A stretch of DNA of 64,000 nt from Neisseria mucosa. GTDB lineage: Bacteria > Pseudomonadota > Gammaproteobacteria > Burkholderiales > Neisseriaceae. A model generated the notes under the pieces. The model did not search any database. It saw nothing but the letters and a program-made list of their open reading frames with translations, and had not been told where the DNA came from. How positions within the stretch are numbered: the stretch's first letter is position 1; each line of letters begins with the position of its first letter. The stretch covers positions 2,160,758-2,224,757 of the forward strand of contig NZ_CP053939.1 in the NCBI RefSeq assembly GCF_013267835.1, written 5' to 3'. Shown piece by piece: positions 54,514-64,000 of this stretch. Made by a program: the position numbers and the translations under genes.

Positions 54514-55518
54514 TTAATCCCAAATATTTGCGCGTTCGACTTCTTTCCATGCGTCTAGAATCAGGCTGCCGTCGTTGTCTTTCAGCAAAGTAGCATCTGA
54601 GAGCATACGGCGCCAAGTGCGGGCATTTTTTAGGCCGTGCATTAAGCCTAGTGCGTGGCGGACGATGTGGCGCAGGATGGTGCCGCGTCCTGAAGCGATT
54701 TGTTCGCGACTGTATGCGTATAGCCAAGCCGCTAAATCTGCGTATTGGATTGGTGCGTGTGCGTCGTTGTAAAACAGTGCATCCCAATCACGCATCAGCA
54801 TTGGATTGTGATAAGCCTCGCGCCCGATCATGACGCCATCGACAAATTTTAAGTGTTCGGCGATTTCTTCGTTGGTGGTGATGCCGCCGTTAATCAAAAT
54901 TTCCAAGTCGGGAAAATCTTGTTTTAAGCGATATATGTATTCATATTTGAGTGGCGGAACTTCGCGGTTTTCTTTCGGGGATAAACCGTCCAGCCAAGCA
55001 TTACGTGCATGGACGATAAATGTGCGGCAGGCTGTTTTTTCGCGAAGTGCTCCCACAAAATCTGCCACGACTTGATATTCTGTCTGTCTGTCTACACCAA
55101 TGCGGTGTTTGACCGTTACCGGAATTTCAACTGCATCCTGCATCGCATTCAAACAATCTGCCACCAAATCTACATCATTCATCAGGCAAGCGCCGAAAGC
55201 GCCTTTTTGAACGCGTGGGCTGGGGCAACCGCAATTTAGGTTGACTTCATTATAGCCATACGCCTCAGCTGCTTTAGCGGCGATTGCCAAGTCATGCGGA
55301 TCTGAACCGCCAAGCTGTAAAGCTACCGGTTGCTCGCCTTCGTTGAAACTTAAAAAACGGTCTTTATCTCCATAAACCACCGCGCCTGAATTGACCATTT
55401 CGCTATAAAGCCAGGCATTGCGTGTAATTTGTCGCGCCATAAAGCGATAGTGTCTGTCTGTCCAATCGAGCATGGGGGCAACAGACAAGCGGCGGGAAGG
55501 TAGGGAAGAAGCAGACAT
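54514..55518 (-). CDS. dusA: tRNA-dihydrouridine(20/20a) synthase
   Basis: FMN-dependent reduction of U20/U20a in the tRNA D loop. The 334-aa protein has LSVAPMLDWTDRHYRFMAR, LQLGGSDPHDLAIAAKAAE, NLNCGCPSPRVQKGAFGACLM (catalytic Cys) and VKHRIGVDR, the DusA-type signature. ATG 55518 is used; a TTG at 55533 would add five residues. It is a housekeeping gene lying between the two adhesin loci. The 55519-55716 gap has one DUS (55652-55661) and no gene. Confidence 0.95.
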   Translation of the reverse strand: MSASSLPSRRLSVAPMLDWTDRHYRFMARQITRNAWLYSEMVNSGAVVYGDKDRFLSFNEGEQPVALQLGGSDPHDLAIAAKAAEAYGYNEVNLNCGCPSPRVQKGAFGACLMNDVDLVADCLNAMQDAVEIPVTVKHRIGVDRQTEYQVVADFVGALREKTACRTFIVHARNAWLDGLSPKENREVPPLKYEYIYRLKQDFPDLEILINGGITTNEEIAEHLKFVDGVMIGREAYHNPMLMRDWDALFYNDAHAPIQYADLAAWLYAYSREQIASGRGTILRHIVRHALGLMHGLKNARTWRRMLSDATLLKDNDGSLILDAWKEVERANIWD

Positions 55519-55716
55519 TGAGATGGCTTTCAAACAAAATAACGCATTATATAGTGTATCAAATTGACTTTCGATATTAGCAGTAAATCAAAATGATATC
55601 TAAGGTGTTGTAGCTGAGGCTAAATCTATTCATGGTGGTGGAAATCCAATATTCAGACGGCCAAATAAGTTTTAAAATATCAAACAACAAACCATTAGAA
55701 TGATAAGGAAAAAAAC

Positions 55717-56337
55717 ATGGCACAATTTTTCGCCATCCATCCCGATAACCCCCAAGACCGCCTCATTAAGCAAGCCGCCGATATTGTCCGCAGTGGCGGC
55801 GTTATCGTTTACCCTACGGATTCCTGCTATGCGCTGGGTTGCAAACTTGGCGATAAAACCGCGATGGAGCGCATACTCACGATTCGCAAAATCGATCAAA
55901 AACACCATTTGACTCTGATGTGTGCCGATTTGAGCGAATTGGGTACTTACGCCAAAGTAGATAATGCCCAATTCCGCCAGCTCAAAGCAGCTACGCCCGG
56001 AAGCTACACCTTTATCCTGCAGGCAACCAAAGAAGTACCCAATCGTACGCTTCACCCCAAGCGCAAAACCATCGGCCTGCGTGTTCCTGATAACGCTACT
56101 GCCTTGGCACTTTTGCAAGAATTGGGCGAACCTATTTTAAGTTGTACCCTTATGCTGCCCGAAGACGAAGAGCCATTGACCGATCCATACGAAATTCGAG
56201 ACCGTCTTGAGCATGCTGTTGATTTGGTTATTGATGGCGGCTGGTGCGGTACTGAGCCGACGACGGTTATCGATATGACCGATGGCACCGAGCTGATTCG
56301 TCAAGGCAAGGGCGATATTGCCGTATTCGGTTTGTAA
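55717..56337 (+). CDS. Sua5/YciO/YrdC family protein (threonylcarbamoyl-AMP synthase-like)
   Basis: A 206-aa protein with the YrdC fold signatures: GGVIVYPTDSCYALGCKLGDKTAMERILTIRKI (about residues 32-64), HLTLMCADLSELGTYA, PGSYTFILQATKEVPNR and IGLRVPDNATALALLQELG. Length and sequence look like the YciO branch rather than TsaC/Sua5 proper. TsaC makes threonylcarbamoyl-AMP for tRNA t6A; whether this copy does so is uncertain. Confidence 0.88.
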   Translation: MAQFFAIHPDNPQDRLIKQAADIVRSGGVIVYPTDSCYALGCKLGDKTAMERILTIRKIDQKHHLTLMCADLSELGTYAKVDNAQFRQLKAATPGSYTFILQATKEVPNRTLHPKRKTIGLRVPDNATALALLQELGEPILSCTLMLPEDEEPLTDPYEIRDRLEHAVDLVIDGGWCGTEPTTVIDMTDGTELIRQGKGDIAVFGL

Positions 56338-56466
56338 AACCATCCGCGTTTGTATAAGTAAGGATATGCGTATTCTTTCTATGATGTATTAAAAGCATAT
56401 TGCCGATTTTATTGATAGCTTAAAAAACAAATTATTCAATTAAGTAGTTGTTCAATATCATTTCAT

Positions 56467-56499
56467 TAAAGGCCGTCTGAAACATTTCAGACGGCCTTT
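56467..56499 (+). terminator. DUS-pair terminator after the YciO-like gene
   Basis: Inverted DUS at 56472-56481 and 56486-56495 with a 4-base loop, followed by CCTTTCTC. Confidence 0.8.
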
Positions 56500-56911
56500 C
56501 TCTTTCGTTTTTTTAATAAATAATTCATTTTAAATAATATTTCAAATAATTGGCATATGGCTTGCATGATTACTGTGTTTACTTGTGACTTGTCAATGGA
56601 ATACAACATTACGCTTATTAATAGAAACATGACTGGAGAACTTTTGATGATTGGTTTTTCTGGTTGAAAGCCGTGATTTTATTTAGAAATTAAAGATAAT
56701 CGGTTTATATTTTCGACTAGCGGATATTTGGTAAGTATGAAATACTATTTCACTTCGAGATAGTAAAAGACCTAAATTTCGTCTTAAAGTGACAATAAAC
56801 GTCAGCTCGAAGCAAGCATTTTGCAAGGAAATCCTCCGCAATAGATTTTTTAAAGTAGCGTCATGCTCACGCCTGCGCTTTTATCCATCATAAAAAGAGA
56901 AAGACACACTA
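56500..56911 (+). promoter_or_regulatory. AT-rich leader of the second adhesin
   Basis: About 410 bases with no gene visible. A palindrome GAAATA-C-TATTTC lies at 56739-56751, and the ribosome site AAAGAGAAAGA precedes ATG 56912. No phase-variation repeat tract seen. Confidence 0.35.
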
Positions 56912-59900
56912 ATGAATAAGATATTTAAAGTCGTTTGGAACCGTACGATTCAATCTTTCGTCGTAACGTCCGAATTAGCCAAAGGTCGTGTGAAATCGTC
57001 CGCAGAACAAAACAGTACAGATGTATCTGCCGAATCCGGTAAAAATGGTATTGCGACAGTTTTTAGATTGACAGTGATTTCGGCAGCTCTTTTGGGTGCA
57101 GGTAATTCGTATGCGGCAACTGCAGCACGAGGAAAAATTGAATTTGATGCTGCAACCAGTGCGACTGCGGTTAGTGGTGCAACAGCGACCGGTATTGGTG
57201 CTCTGTCAGTAGGAGCATCAGCCAATGCTACGGCTAATGGTGCAGTTGCGGTAGGTACGAGTGCAAATGCAACACATAATAACAGCCTTGCTGTTGGTAC
57301 AAATGCCAAGGCTACTCAAAATCATGCCGTTGCGATGGGAGCAGATACAAGTGCAAGTAGTTCAAATGCAACAGCGATAGGTAAAAGTGCCAATGCTGTT
57401 TCTGCAGATTCAACAGCATTGGGTGCAGATTCCAAAGCAAATGGTACGCAAGCGACAGCGGTAGGTAAGAATGCTCTTGCCAATAATACGAGCACAACAG
57501 CATTGGGTAATTCGGCGCAAGCATTTGGTATAGGCTCAATGGCTTTGGGCCAATCCAGCACATCAAGAGGTCAAGACGGCATTGCAATTGGCAGCGGCAG
57601 TCAGGCTGCAGCCAATGCGCAAAATGCCATTGCAATCGGTACCAATGCGGTGGGTTATCAAAGTGAGTCTATCGCCATAGGTAATTCAGCCCAAGCTCAA
57701 GCTGGAAATACCATTGCCATCGGTAAAAATGCAGTGGCAAATTCTCCAGCTTCGGGTAGTGCGCCATCAAGTGCTATTGCACTTGGTGCAGACGCGAATG
57801 CAACCGGATTTGGTACGATTGCTATTGGACGTGCATCTGAGGTTCTCTCCCAAAATAGTATGAATGTGAATGTAACGCACAATAATATTGCTATTGGTAA
57901 TACGGCTCGAGTAGGCGATTCAAGTAGTTCTAAGATAACTCAGTCTATTGCTATTGGTTCAGGTAACCGTGTTGATCCACAGGGCAGACCTGAGGGTGCG
58001 TGGGCAAAGGGAGACCAATCTATTGCGGTTGGCGGCAATGTCTTGGCTAATGGTAATTCATCTGTTGCTATTGGTGGTGATGATTTAGATGCGGTAGGTG
58101 GTACTCGATATTCTGGCAATGCAACGGATAAATTCATCAAATATAATGAAAAAGGTGCAAAGACCGGTGAATATACGCTGAGCGGTAAAAGTCTGCGTGA
58201 TATTTATAAAGAGATGACTGGTGATACGATGAATTACGGTTCTTATGGTAATACTATTGCCGGTCAAGGTTCTGTTGCGCTGGGTGTGCAAGCTAATTCA
58301 TCTGCCGATTTGTCTTTGGCCATCGGTACCAAGTCTCAGGCTACTGCTTTTGGCGGTGTAGCTTTGGGTACAGGAGCAAAGGCAACTTTGCTGAACTCTG
58401 TGGCTTTGGGTACGGCTTCTAAAACTGATAAAGAAGGTAAGGCATACGTTCAACGCGAAATCATGGGCGTGACCTACACTTGGGCAGGCGGTGCAACTAC
58501 CGATGCCGGTGATGTTGTGTCTGTCGGTTCTAAAGGCTATGAACGCCAAATCATTAATGTATCCCCCGGCGATATTTCTGCTACTTCTACTGATGCCATC
58601 AACGGCTCTCAACTTTATGGTGTATTGAGTGCAATTGAGCGTGTCCGTTATTTTTCTGTTAAATCAGAAGAAGGTAAAACTGACGGTACGAAAAACTGGA
58701 ACAATGACGGCGCAAAAGCAACCAATTCAATTGCTATCGGACCAAATGCGGCAACAAGTACAGGTGCGACGGGTAGTGTTTCTTTGGGTCATAATGCCAA
58801 CGTACTTGGTTCGTCTTCTGTTGCTGTTGGTCCAAATGCAACGGTAACTTCTGGAACTGTTGGCGCTGTTGCCTTAGGCTCTAATGCCAATTCCCGCGGT
58901 ACAGGTTCTATCGCCATAGGTTTGAATACAGAAAATAATTACAATTACTCTGTAGTCGTCGGTGCTCACAGTAGAGCCAATTACGAAAATGCAACCGTTG
59001 TCGGTGCAAGGGCAGCGGCACAAAATAACGGTACGGCAATGGGCTATTTGTCCAATGCAGTCGGTGATGATTCTGTTGCAATCGGTCATCAGGCGCAGAC
59101 AACGCAAGCTTATTCTATCGCCATTGGTAAGCAGGCAAACAGTTCAGGCCTTTATTCCACCGCTATTGGTTCCTCAGCCCAAGCTGCCGGGCAGAATAGT
59201 TTTGCCGGCGGTAATAATGCAAAAGCGACTGGAAGCGATTCAGTTGCTTTGGGTAGTGGCGCGACGACTACGATCGGTAGCTCTGTTGCATTGGGTAATG
59301 GTGCTGTTGGCACTGCCAATAATTTTGATGCAACAGCTAAAAATGCAACATTCAAAAACGATAGCGGTGCGGTAACCAACGTCAGCTATGCAGCTTCTTC
59401 ATCCGCTAAAACAGGCGCAGTTTCTGTAGGCAGCGTAGGCAATGAACGCCAAATTCACAATGTTGCCGCAGGCCGTATTTCCGCCACTTCGACCGATGCG
59501 GTCAATGGTAGCCAGCTGTACACCGTTATGAACAATGTTGGACACAATATCCAACAAAACGGTACAGACAAATCTCGTATCAATAACAACGGTACAGTCA
59601 ACTACGCCGATGGCAACTTGACGACCGTTGCAATCACCGATGGCGAGAATACATCAAAAGTTCAAATCAACGTCACTCAAGGCTCATTGTCTGTCGATAA
59701 TAATGGCACAGTGTCCGCACCGACTGCCGGTGTAGCGACTGCCGGCGATGTAGCTAATGCCATCAATAATGCCAAAACCACAACCAAGGTGGAGGCAGGC
59801 AGTAACGCGCACGTTAATAAAACAACTTCAGGCAAAGAAACCACTTATACCGTCAGCGCAGATAAAGCAACGGTACAAGTTTCCAATGCTTTGAATTTGA

Positions 59901-61762
59901 CCTCCAATGCTACAACCGCAGCCGATGGTGCAGTAACAACTGATTACAGTATCGATCTCGCTCAAAGTACTAAAGATAATATCCAAAAAGGTGTGGATGC
60001 CAAAACCACCGTTGACACCAAAGGCCTGACCTTCAACGGCGACAGCGGCAGCACCAATATCGAAAAACTCGGCTCCACCGTGACCGTTGCCGGCGACGAC
60101 AACATCACCACCGAAGCCCAAGACGATAAAGTGACCGTTAAGCTGAACAAAGACCTGGTGGTGGACAGCGTCAAAGCCGGTGACACCACCGTTAACAACG
60201 ACGGTGTGAAAGTAGGCGACGATGTTGCATTGACCCAAGACGGCGTTAAAGCAGGCGATGTCAAACTGACCAAAGACGGTTTGAACAACGCCGGCAACAA
60301 AGTGACCAACGTAGCCGCCGGTACCGAAGATACCGACGCTGTTAACTACGGTCAGCTGAAAGAAACCAACGCCAATGTGGCCAAAGGTCTGAACATTGCT
60401 GCCGACAACGGTAACGACGACAACGTCCAACTGGGCGAAACCGTTGCTTACCGCAGCAGCGACAAAAACATCGTGACCACCGTGTCTGACAACCAGATTG
60501 ACTTCAAACTGGCCAAAGACATCACCGTCGACAGCGTTACCGCAGGCGACAGCAAACTGAATTCAGACGGCCTCACCATTACCGGTGGCCCAAGTGTGAC
60601 CAAAGCAGGCATCGATGCCGCCGGCAACAAGATCACCAACGTTGCCCCGGGTACCGATGACACCGACGCCGTCAACTACAGCCAGCTGAAACAGCAAAGC
60701 GCCGCCGCCCGTACCGAAGTTGCCGCCGGTACCAACATCAAAGACGTGGTGAAAACTACCGGCGCCAACGGCCAAGACGTTTACACCGTCAATGCCAAAG
60801 GCACGATTGCGAGCGCCGGTTCGAGCAAAGTGACCGTTACCGCCGCTGCTGCAGACGCGAACAACGTGACCGACTACAGCATCGACTTGGCACAAGACAC
60901 CAAAGACGACATCCAAAAAGGTGTGGATGCCAAAACCACCGTTAACACCAAAGGTCTGACCTTCAACGGCGACAGCGGCAGCACCAATGTCGAAAAACTC
61001 GGCTCCACCGTGACCGTTGCCGGCGACGACAACATCACCACCGAAGCCCAAGACGATAAAGTGACTGTCAAGCTGAACAAAGACCTGGTAGTAGACAGTG
61101 TCAAAGCCGGTGACACCACCGTTAACAACGACGGTGTGAAAGTAGGCGACGATGTTGCATTGACCCAAGACGGCGTTAAAGCAGGCGATGTCAAACTGAC
61201 CAAAGACGGTTTGAACAACGCCGGCAACAAAGTGACCAACGTAGCCGCCGGTACCGAAGATACCGACGCTGTTAACTACGGTCAGCTGAAAGAAACCAAC
61301 GCCAATGTGGCCAAAGGTCTGAACATTGCTGCCGACAACGGTAACGACGACAACGTCCAACTGGGCGAAACCGTTGCTTACCGCAGCAGCGACAAAAACA
61401 TCGTGACCACCGTGTCTGACAACCAGATTGACTTCAAACTGGCCAAAGACATCACCGTCGACAGCGTTACCGCAGGCGACAGCAAACTGAATTCAGACGG
61501 CCTCACCATTACCGGTGGCCCAAGTGTGACCAAAGCAGGCATCGATGCCGCCGGCAACAAGATCACCAACGTTGCCCCGGGTACCGATGACACCGACGCC
61601 GTCAACTACAGCCAGCTGAAACAGCAAAGCGCCGCCGCCCGTACCGAGGTTGCAGCCGGCACCAACATCAAAGACGTGGTTAAAACGACCGGAGCCAACG
61701 GCCAAGACATTACACCGTCAACGCCAAAGGCACGACTGCGAGCGCAGGTTCCGACAAAGTGA
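56912..61762 (+). CDS. Second trimeric autotransporter adhesin (N-terminal 1,616 codons in frame)
   Basis: Type V secreted adhesin. ESPR signal region MNKIFKVVWNRTIQSFVVTS, a hydrophobic core near residues 48-65, then a first YadA-type head (57160-58420). A neck (YERQIINVSPGDISATSTDA, about 58540-58600) is followed by a second head segment (58720-59300) and a second neck (NERQIHNVAAGRISATSTDA, about 59440-59500). The stalk of ~930-bp repeats starts near 59980. Each repeat carries two NVAxGTxDTDAVNYxQL neck-like motifs. The frame breaks at about 61709, where a copy lacks bases in GGCCAAGACGTTTACACC, and runs out at 61762. The anchor must lie beyond the window. Shares its N-terminal plan with the adhesin at 47047, but has no collagen-like part. 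Confidence 0.85.
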   Translation: MNKIFKVVWNRTIQSFVVTSELAKGRVKSSAEQNSTDVSAESGKNGIATVFRLTVISAALLGAGNSYAATAARGKIEFDAATSATAVSGATATGIGALSVGASANATANGAVAVGTSANATHNNSLAVGTNAKATQNHAVAMGADTSASSSNATAIGKSANAVSADSTALGADSKANGTQATAVGKNALANNTSTTALGNSAQAFGIGSMALGQSSTSRGQDGIAIGSGSQAAANAQNAIAIGTNAVGYQSESIAIGNSAQAQAGNTIAIGKNAVANSPASGSAPSSAIALGADANATGFGTIAIGRASEVLSQNSMNVNVTHNNIAIGNTARVGDSSSSKITQSIAIGSGNRVDPQGRPEGAWAKGDQSIAVGGNVLANGNSSVAIGGDDLDAVGGTRYSGNATDKFIKYNEKGAKTGEYTLSGKSLRDIYKEMTGDTMNYGSYGNTIAGQGSVALGVQANSSADLSLAIGTKSQATAFGGVALGTGAKATLLNSVALGTASKTDKEGKAYVQREIMGVTYTWAGGATTDAGDVVSVGSKGYERQIINVSPGDISATSTDAINGSQLYGVLSAIERVRYFSVKSEEGKTDGTKNWNNDGAKATNSIAIGPNAATSTGATGSVSLGHNANVLGSSSVAVGPNATVTSGTVGAVALGSNANSRGTGSIAIGLNTENNYNYSVVVGAHSRANYENATVVGARAAAQNNGTAMGYLSNAVGDDSVAIGHQAQTTQAYSIAIGKQANSSGLYSTAIGSSAQAAGQNSFAGGNNAKATGSDSVALGSGATTTIGSSVALGNGAVGTANNFDATAKNATFKNDSGAVTNVSYAASSSAKTGAVSVGSVGNERQIHNVAAGRISATSTDAVNGSQLYTVMNNVGHNIQQNGTDKSRINNNGTVNYADGNLTTVAITDGENTSKVQINVTQGSLSVDNNGTVSAPTAGVATAGDVANAINNAKTTTKVEAGSNAHVNKTTSGKETTYTVSADKATVQVSNALNLTSNATTAADGAVTTDYSIDLAQSTKDNIQKGVDAKTTVDTKGLTFNGDSGSTNIEKLGSTVTVAGDDNITTEAQDDKVTVKLNKDLVVDSVKAGDTTVNNDGVKVGDDVALTQDGVKAGDVKLTKDGLNNAGNKVTNVAAGTEDTDAVNYGQLKETNANVAKGLNIAADNGNDDNVQLGETVAYRSSDKNIVTTVSDNQIDFKLAKDITVDSVTAGDSKLNSDGLTITGGPSVTKAGIDAAGNKITNVAPGTDDTDAVNYSQLKQQSAAARTEVAAGTNIKDVVKTTGANGQDVYTVNAKGTIASAGSSKVTVTAAAADANNVTDYSIDLAQDTKDDIQKGVDAKTTVNTKGLTFNGDSGSTNVEKLGSTVTVAGDDNITTEAQDDKVTVKLNKDLVVDSVKAGDTTVNNDGVKVGDDVALTQDGVKAGDVKLTKDGLNNAGNKVTNVAAGTEDTDAVNYGQLKETNANVAKGLNIAADNGNDDNVQLGETVAYRSSDKNIVTTVSDNQIDFKLAKDITVDSVTAGDSKLNSDGLTITGGPSVTKAGIDAAGNKITNVAPGTDDTDAVNYSQLKQQSAAARTEVAAGTNIKDVVKTTGANGQDITPSTPKARLRAQVPTK

Positions 61763-64000
61763 CCGTCACTGCTCGCAGCAGACGCGAACAACGTGACCGA
61801 CTACAGCATCGACTTGGCACAAGACACCAAAGACGACATCCAAAAAGGTGTGGATGCCAAAACCACCGTTGACAACAAAGGCCTGACCTTCACGGCGACA
61901 GCGGCAGCACCAATATCGAAAACTCGGCTCCACCGTGACCGTTGCCGGCGACGACAACATCACACGAAGCCCAAGACGATAAAGTGACTGTCAAGCTGAA
62001 CAAAGACCTGGTAGTAGACAGTGTCAAAGCCGGTGACACCACCGTTAACAACGACGGTGTGAAAGGCGACAGTTGCATTACCCAAGACGGCGTTAAGCAC
62101 ATGTCAAACGACAAAGACGGTTTGAACAACGCCGGCAACAAAGTGACCAACGTAGCCGCCGGTACCGAGATACCGACGCTGTTAACTACGGTCAGCTGAA
62201 AGAAACCAACGCCAATGTGGCCAAAGGTCTGAACATTGCTGCCGACAACGGTAACGACGACAACGTCCAACTGGGCGAAACCGTTGCTTACCGCAGCAGC
62301 GACAAAAACATCGTGACCACCGTGTCTGACAACCAGATTGACTTCAAACTGGCCAAAGACATTACCGTCGACAGCGTTACCGCAGGCGACAGCAAATTGA
62401 ATTCAGACGGCCTCACCATCACAGGCGGCCCGAGTGTGACCAAGTCCGGCATCAATGCCGCCGGCAACAAGATCACCAACGTAGCCGCCGGTACCGATGA
62501 CACCGACGCCGTCAACTACAGCCAGCTGAAACAGCAAAGCGCCGCCGCCCGTACCGAGGTTGCAGCCGGTACCAACATCAAAGACGTGGTTAAAACGACC
62601 GGCGCCAACGGCCAAGACGTTTACACCGTCAACGCCAAAGGTACCACTGCGAGCGCAGGTTCGAACAAAGTGACCGTCACTGCTTCAGCAGCAGACGCGA
62701 ACAACGTGACCGACTACAGCATCGACTTGGCACAAGACACCAAAGACGACATCCAAAAAGGTGTGGATGCCAAAACCACCGTTGACACCAAAGGCCTGAC
62801 CTTCAACGGCGACAGCGGCAGCACCAATGTCGAAAAACTCGGTTCTACCGTGACCGTTGCCGGCGACGACAACATCACGACTGAAGCCAAGACGATAAGT
62901 GACCGTTAAGCTGAACAAAGACCTGGTGGTGGACAGCGTCAAAGCCGGCGACACTACCGTTAACAACGACGGTGTGAAAGTCGCAGGCGGTCCTAGCCTG
63001 ACCAAGTCCGGTATCGATGCGCGGTAAAGCCAAGGGCGCGGTACCAGATACCGACGCCGAACACGGTCGTGAAAGAGACAACGCCAAACGCAAAGCTGAA
63101 ATGCCGCCGACACTAACGCACAAGTCCACGGCAAACCGTGCTACGCAGCAGCGACAAAACTGTCACCACGTGTCCGACAACCAATGACTCAAACTGGCCA
63201 AAGACATACCGTGACAGCGTACCGCAGGCGACAGCAAACTGAATTCAGACGGCCTCACCATCACAGGCGGCCCGAGTGTGACCAAGTCCGGCATCAATGC
63301 CGCCGGCAACAAGATCACCAACGTAGCCGCCGGTACGACGACACCGACGCCGTCAACTACAGCCAGCTGAAACAGCAAAGCGCCGCCGCCCGTACCGAGG
63401 TTGCCGCCGGCACCAACATCAAAGACGTGGTAAAACGACCGGCGCCAACGGCCAAGACGTTTACACCGTCAACGCCAAAGGTACCACTGCGAGCGCGGTT
63501 CGAACAAAGTGACCGTCACTGCTTCAGCAGCAGACGCGAACAACGTGACCGACTACAGCATCGACTTGGCGCAAGACACCAAAGACGACATCCAAAAAGG
63601 CGTGGACGCCAAAACCACGTTGACACCAAAGGCCTGACCTTCAACGGCGACAGCGGCAGCACCAATGTCGAAAAACTCGGTTCACCGTGACCGTTGCCGG
63701 CGACGACAACATCACACTGAAGCCCAAGCGATACGTACCGTCAAGCTGAACAAAGACCTGTAGTAGACAGCGTCAAAGCCGGCGACACCACCGTTAACAA
63801 CGACGGTGTGAAAGTCGCAGGCGGTCCTAGCCTGACCAAGTCCGGTATCGATGCCGCCGGTAACAAAGTGACCAACGTGGCCGACGGCGACCTCAATGCA
63901 ACAGCAAAGACGCCGTCAATGGCAGCCAACTGTTTGCGACAACCAAAACGTCGCCAACAACGCCGCCAACATCGCCAAGGCATCAACTTCGGCGGTACCA
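59983..64000 (+). repeat. Tandem ~930-bp stalk repeats
   Basis: The marker CCAAAAAGGTGTGGATGCC (last copy CCAAAAAGGCGTGGACGCC) recurs at 59983, 60913, 61840, 62753 and 63592, giving units of 930, 927, 913 and 839 bases. The first two are nearly identical, the next have deletions, and the fourth is a variant with [12 protein letters not shown]. Each unit includes EcoRI-like GAATTC joined to an inverted DUS (60562, 61492, 62402, 63244). Confidence 0.9.
61763..64000 (+). pseudogene. Continuation of the second adhesin, frame broken by many small indels
   Basis: Coding-like sequence homologous to the intact upstream repeats continues to the window edge but only in pieces (about 61793-61987, 61942-62199, 62217-62909 and 63184-63690 in differing frames). 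Breaks are 1-3 base losses, e.g. CTTCACGGCG for CTTCAACGGCG near 61890, ACCGAGATACC for ACCGAAGATACC near 62163 and GATAAGTGACC for GATAAAGTGACC near 62895. The density of errors in repeats that are clean one copy earlier points to poor consensus rather than decay. Confidence 0.7.

Noticed and set aside
60562..60571. Terminator at the DUS inside the adhesin repeat
   Set aside because: Single DUS without an inverted partner, in the middle of coding sequence.

Overview
The window is chromosome from a commensal Neisseria. About 70 copies or near-copies of the neisserial DNA uptake sequence (DUS, core GCCGTCTGAA) are scattered through it, mostly as inverted pairs behind genes where they double as terminators. 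Nearly all carry the AG-GCCGTCTGAA flank rather than the AT flank of meningococcus and gonococcus, which points to the subflava/flavescens/mucosa-type commensals. The housekeeping genes (tonB-exbB-exbD, nsrR, dusB-fis, mtgA-aroE, pldA, ubiM-like) are typically neisserial.

Layout: 1-7.9 kb holds serB, lpxH, a PIG-L deacetylase, aspS with a DUF502 membrane protein, pldA and rpsT. 8-20.5 kb holds potD, fhs, a glycosyltransferase, fba, a thioesterase-xerC pair, the iron-regulated tonB-exbB-exbD cluster, ETF:quinone oxidoreductase and folP. 20.6-23.7 kb holds a CAU-anticodon tRNA (probably tRNA-Ile2), an AT-rich orphan membrane ORF, a nitric-oxide response set (nsrR, a hemerythrin protein, nnrS) and tRNA-Arg(CCU). 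23.7-31 kb holds a DUF441 protein, ispB, rplU-rpmA, a UbiM-like hydroxylase, a queuosine pair (queF and a precursor transporter), a WaaQ-type glycosyltransferase and an uncharacterised conserved protein. 31.4-45.3 kb holds an M23 endopeptidase, pncB, mtgA-aroE, glnA, a catalytically altered M50 homologue, dusB-fis, a GATase, transporters and purH. 45.4-46.3 kb is accessory: an SMI1/KNR4 gene inside a 35-bp direct repeat, and a 42-aa lipoprotein.

The right-hand quarter (46.5-64 kb) is dominated by two large trimeric autotransporter adhesins (TAAs) with matching ESPR signal regions, separated by dusA and a Sua5/YciO gene. The first (47047-54276) has a YadA-type head, then about 500 residues of collagen-like Gly-X-Y repeats (5 x 36 bp, then 27 x 45 bp), then about 21 copies of an unusual DGxGTHTVTI module, and a YadA membrane anchor. 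I did not recognise this architecture in a described neisserial adhesin, and it is the most interesting object here. The second (56912 to beyond the right edge) has two head segments and a stalk of ~930-bp tandem repeats, each carrying a DUS.

Reading frames are broken in both adhesins: one missing A in the 45-bp array, a garbled stretch at 51520-51650, and many small deletions after about 61.7 kb. The errors cluster inside long near-identical repeats, so I read them mainly as consensus/assembly errors rather than pseudogene decay. True phase variation at the A5 tracts cannot be excluded. Translations of these regions should be treated with caution.
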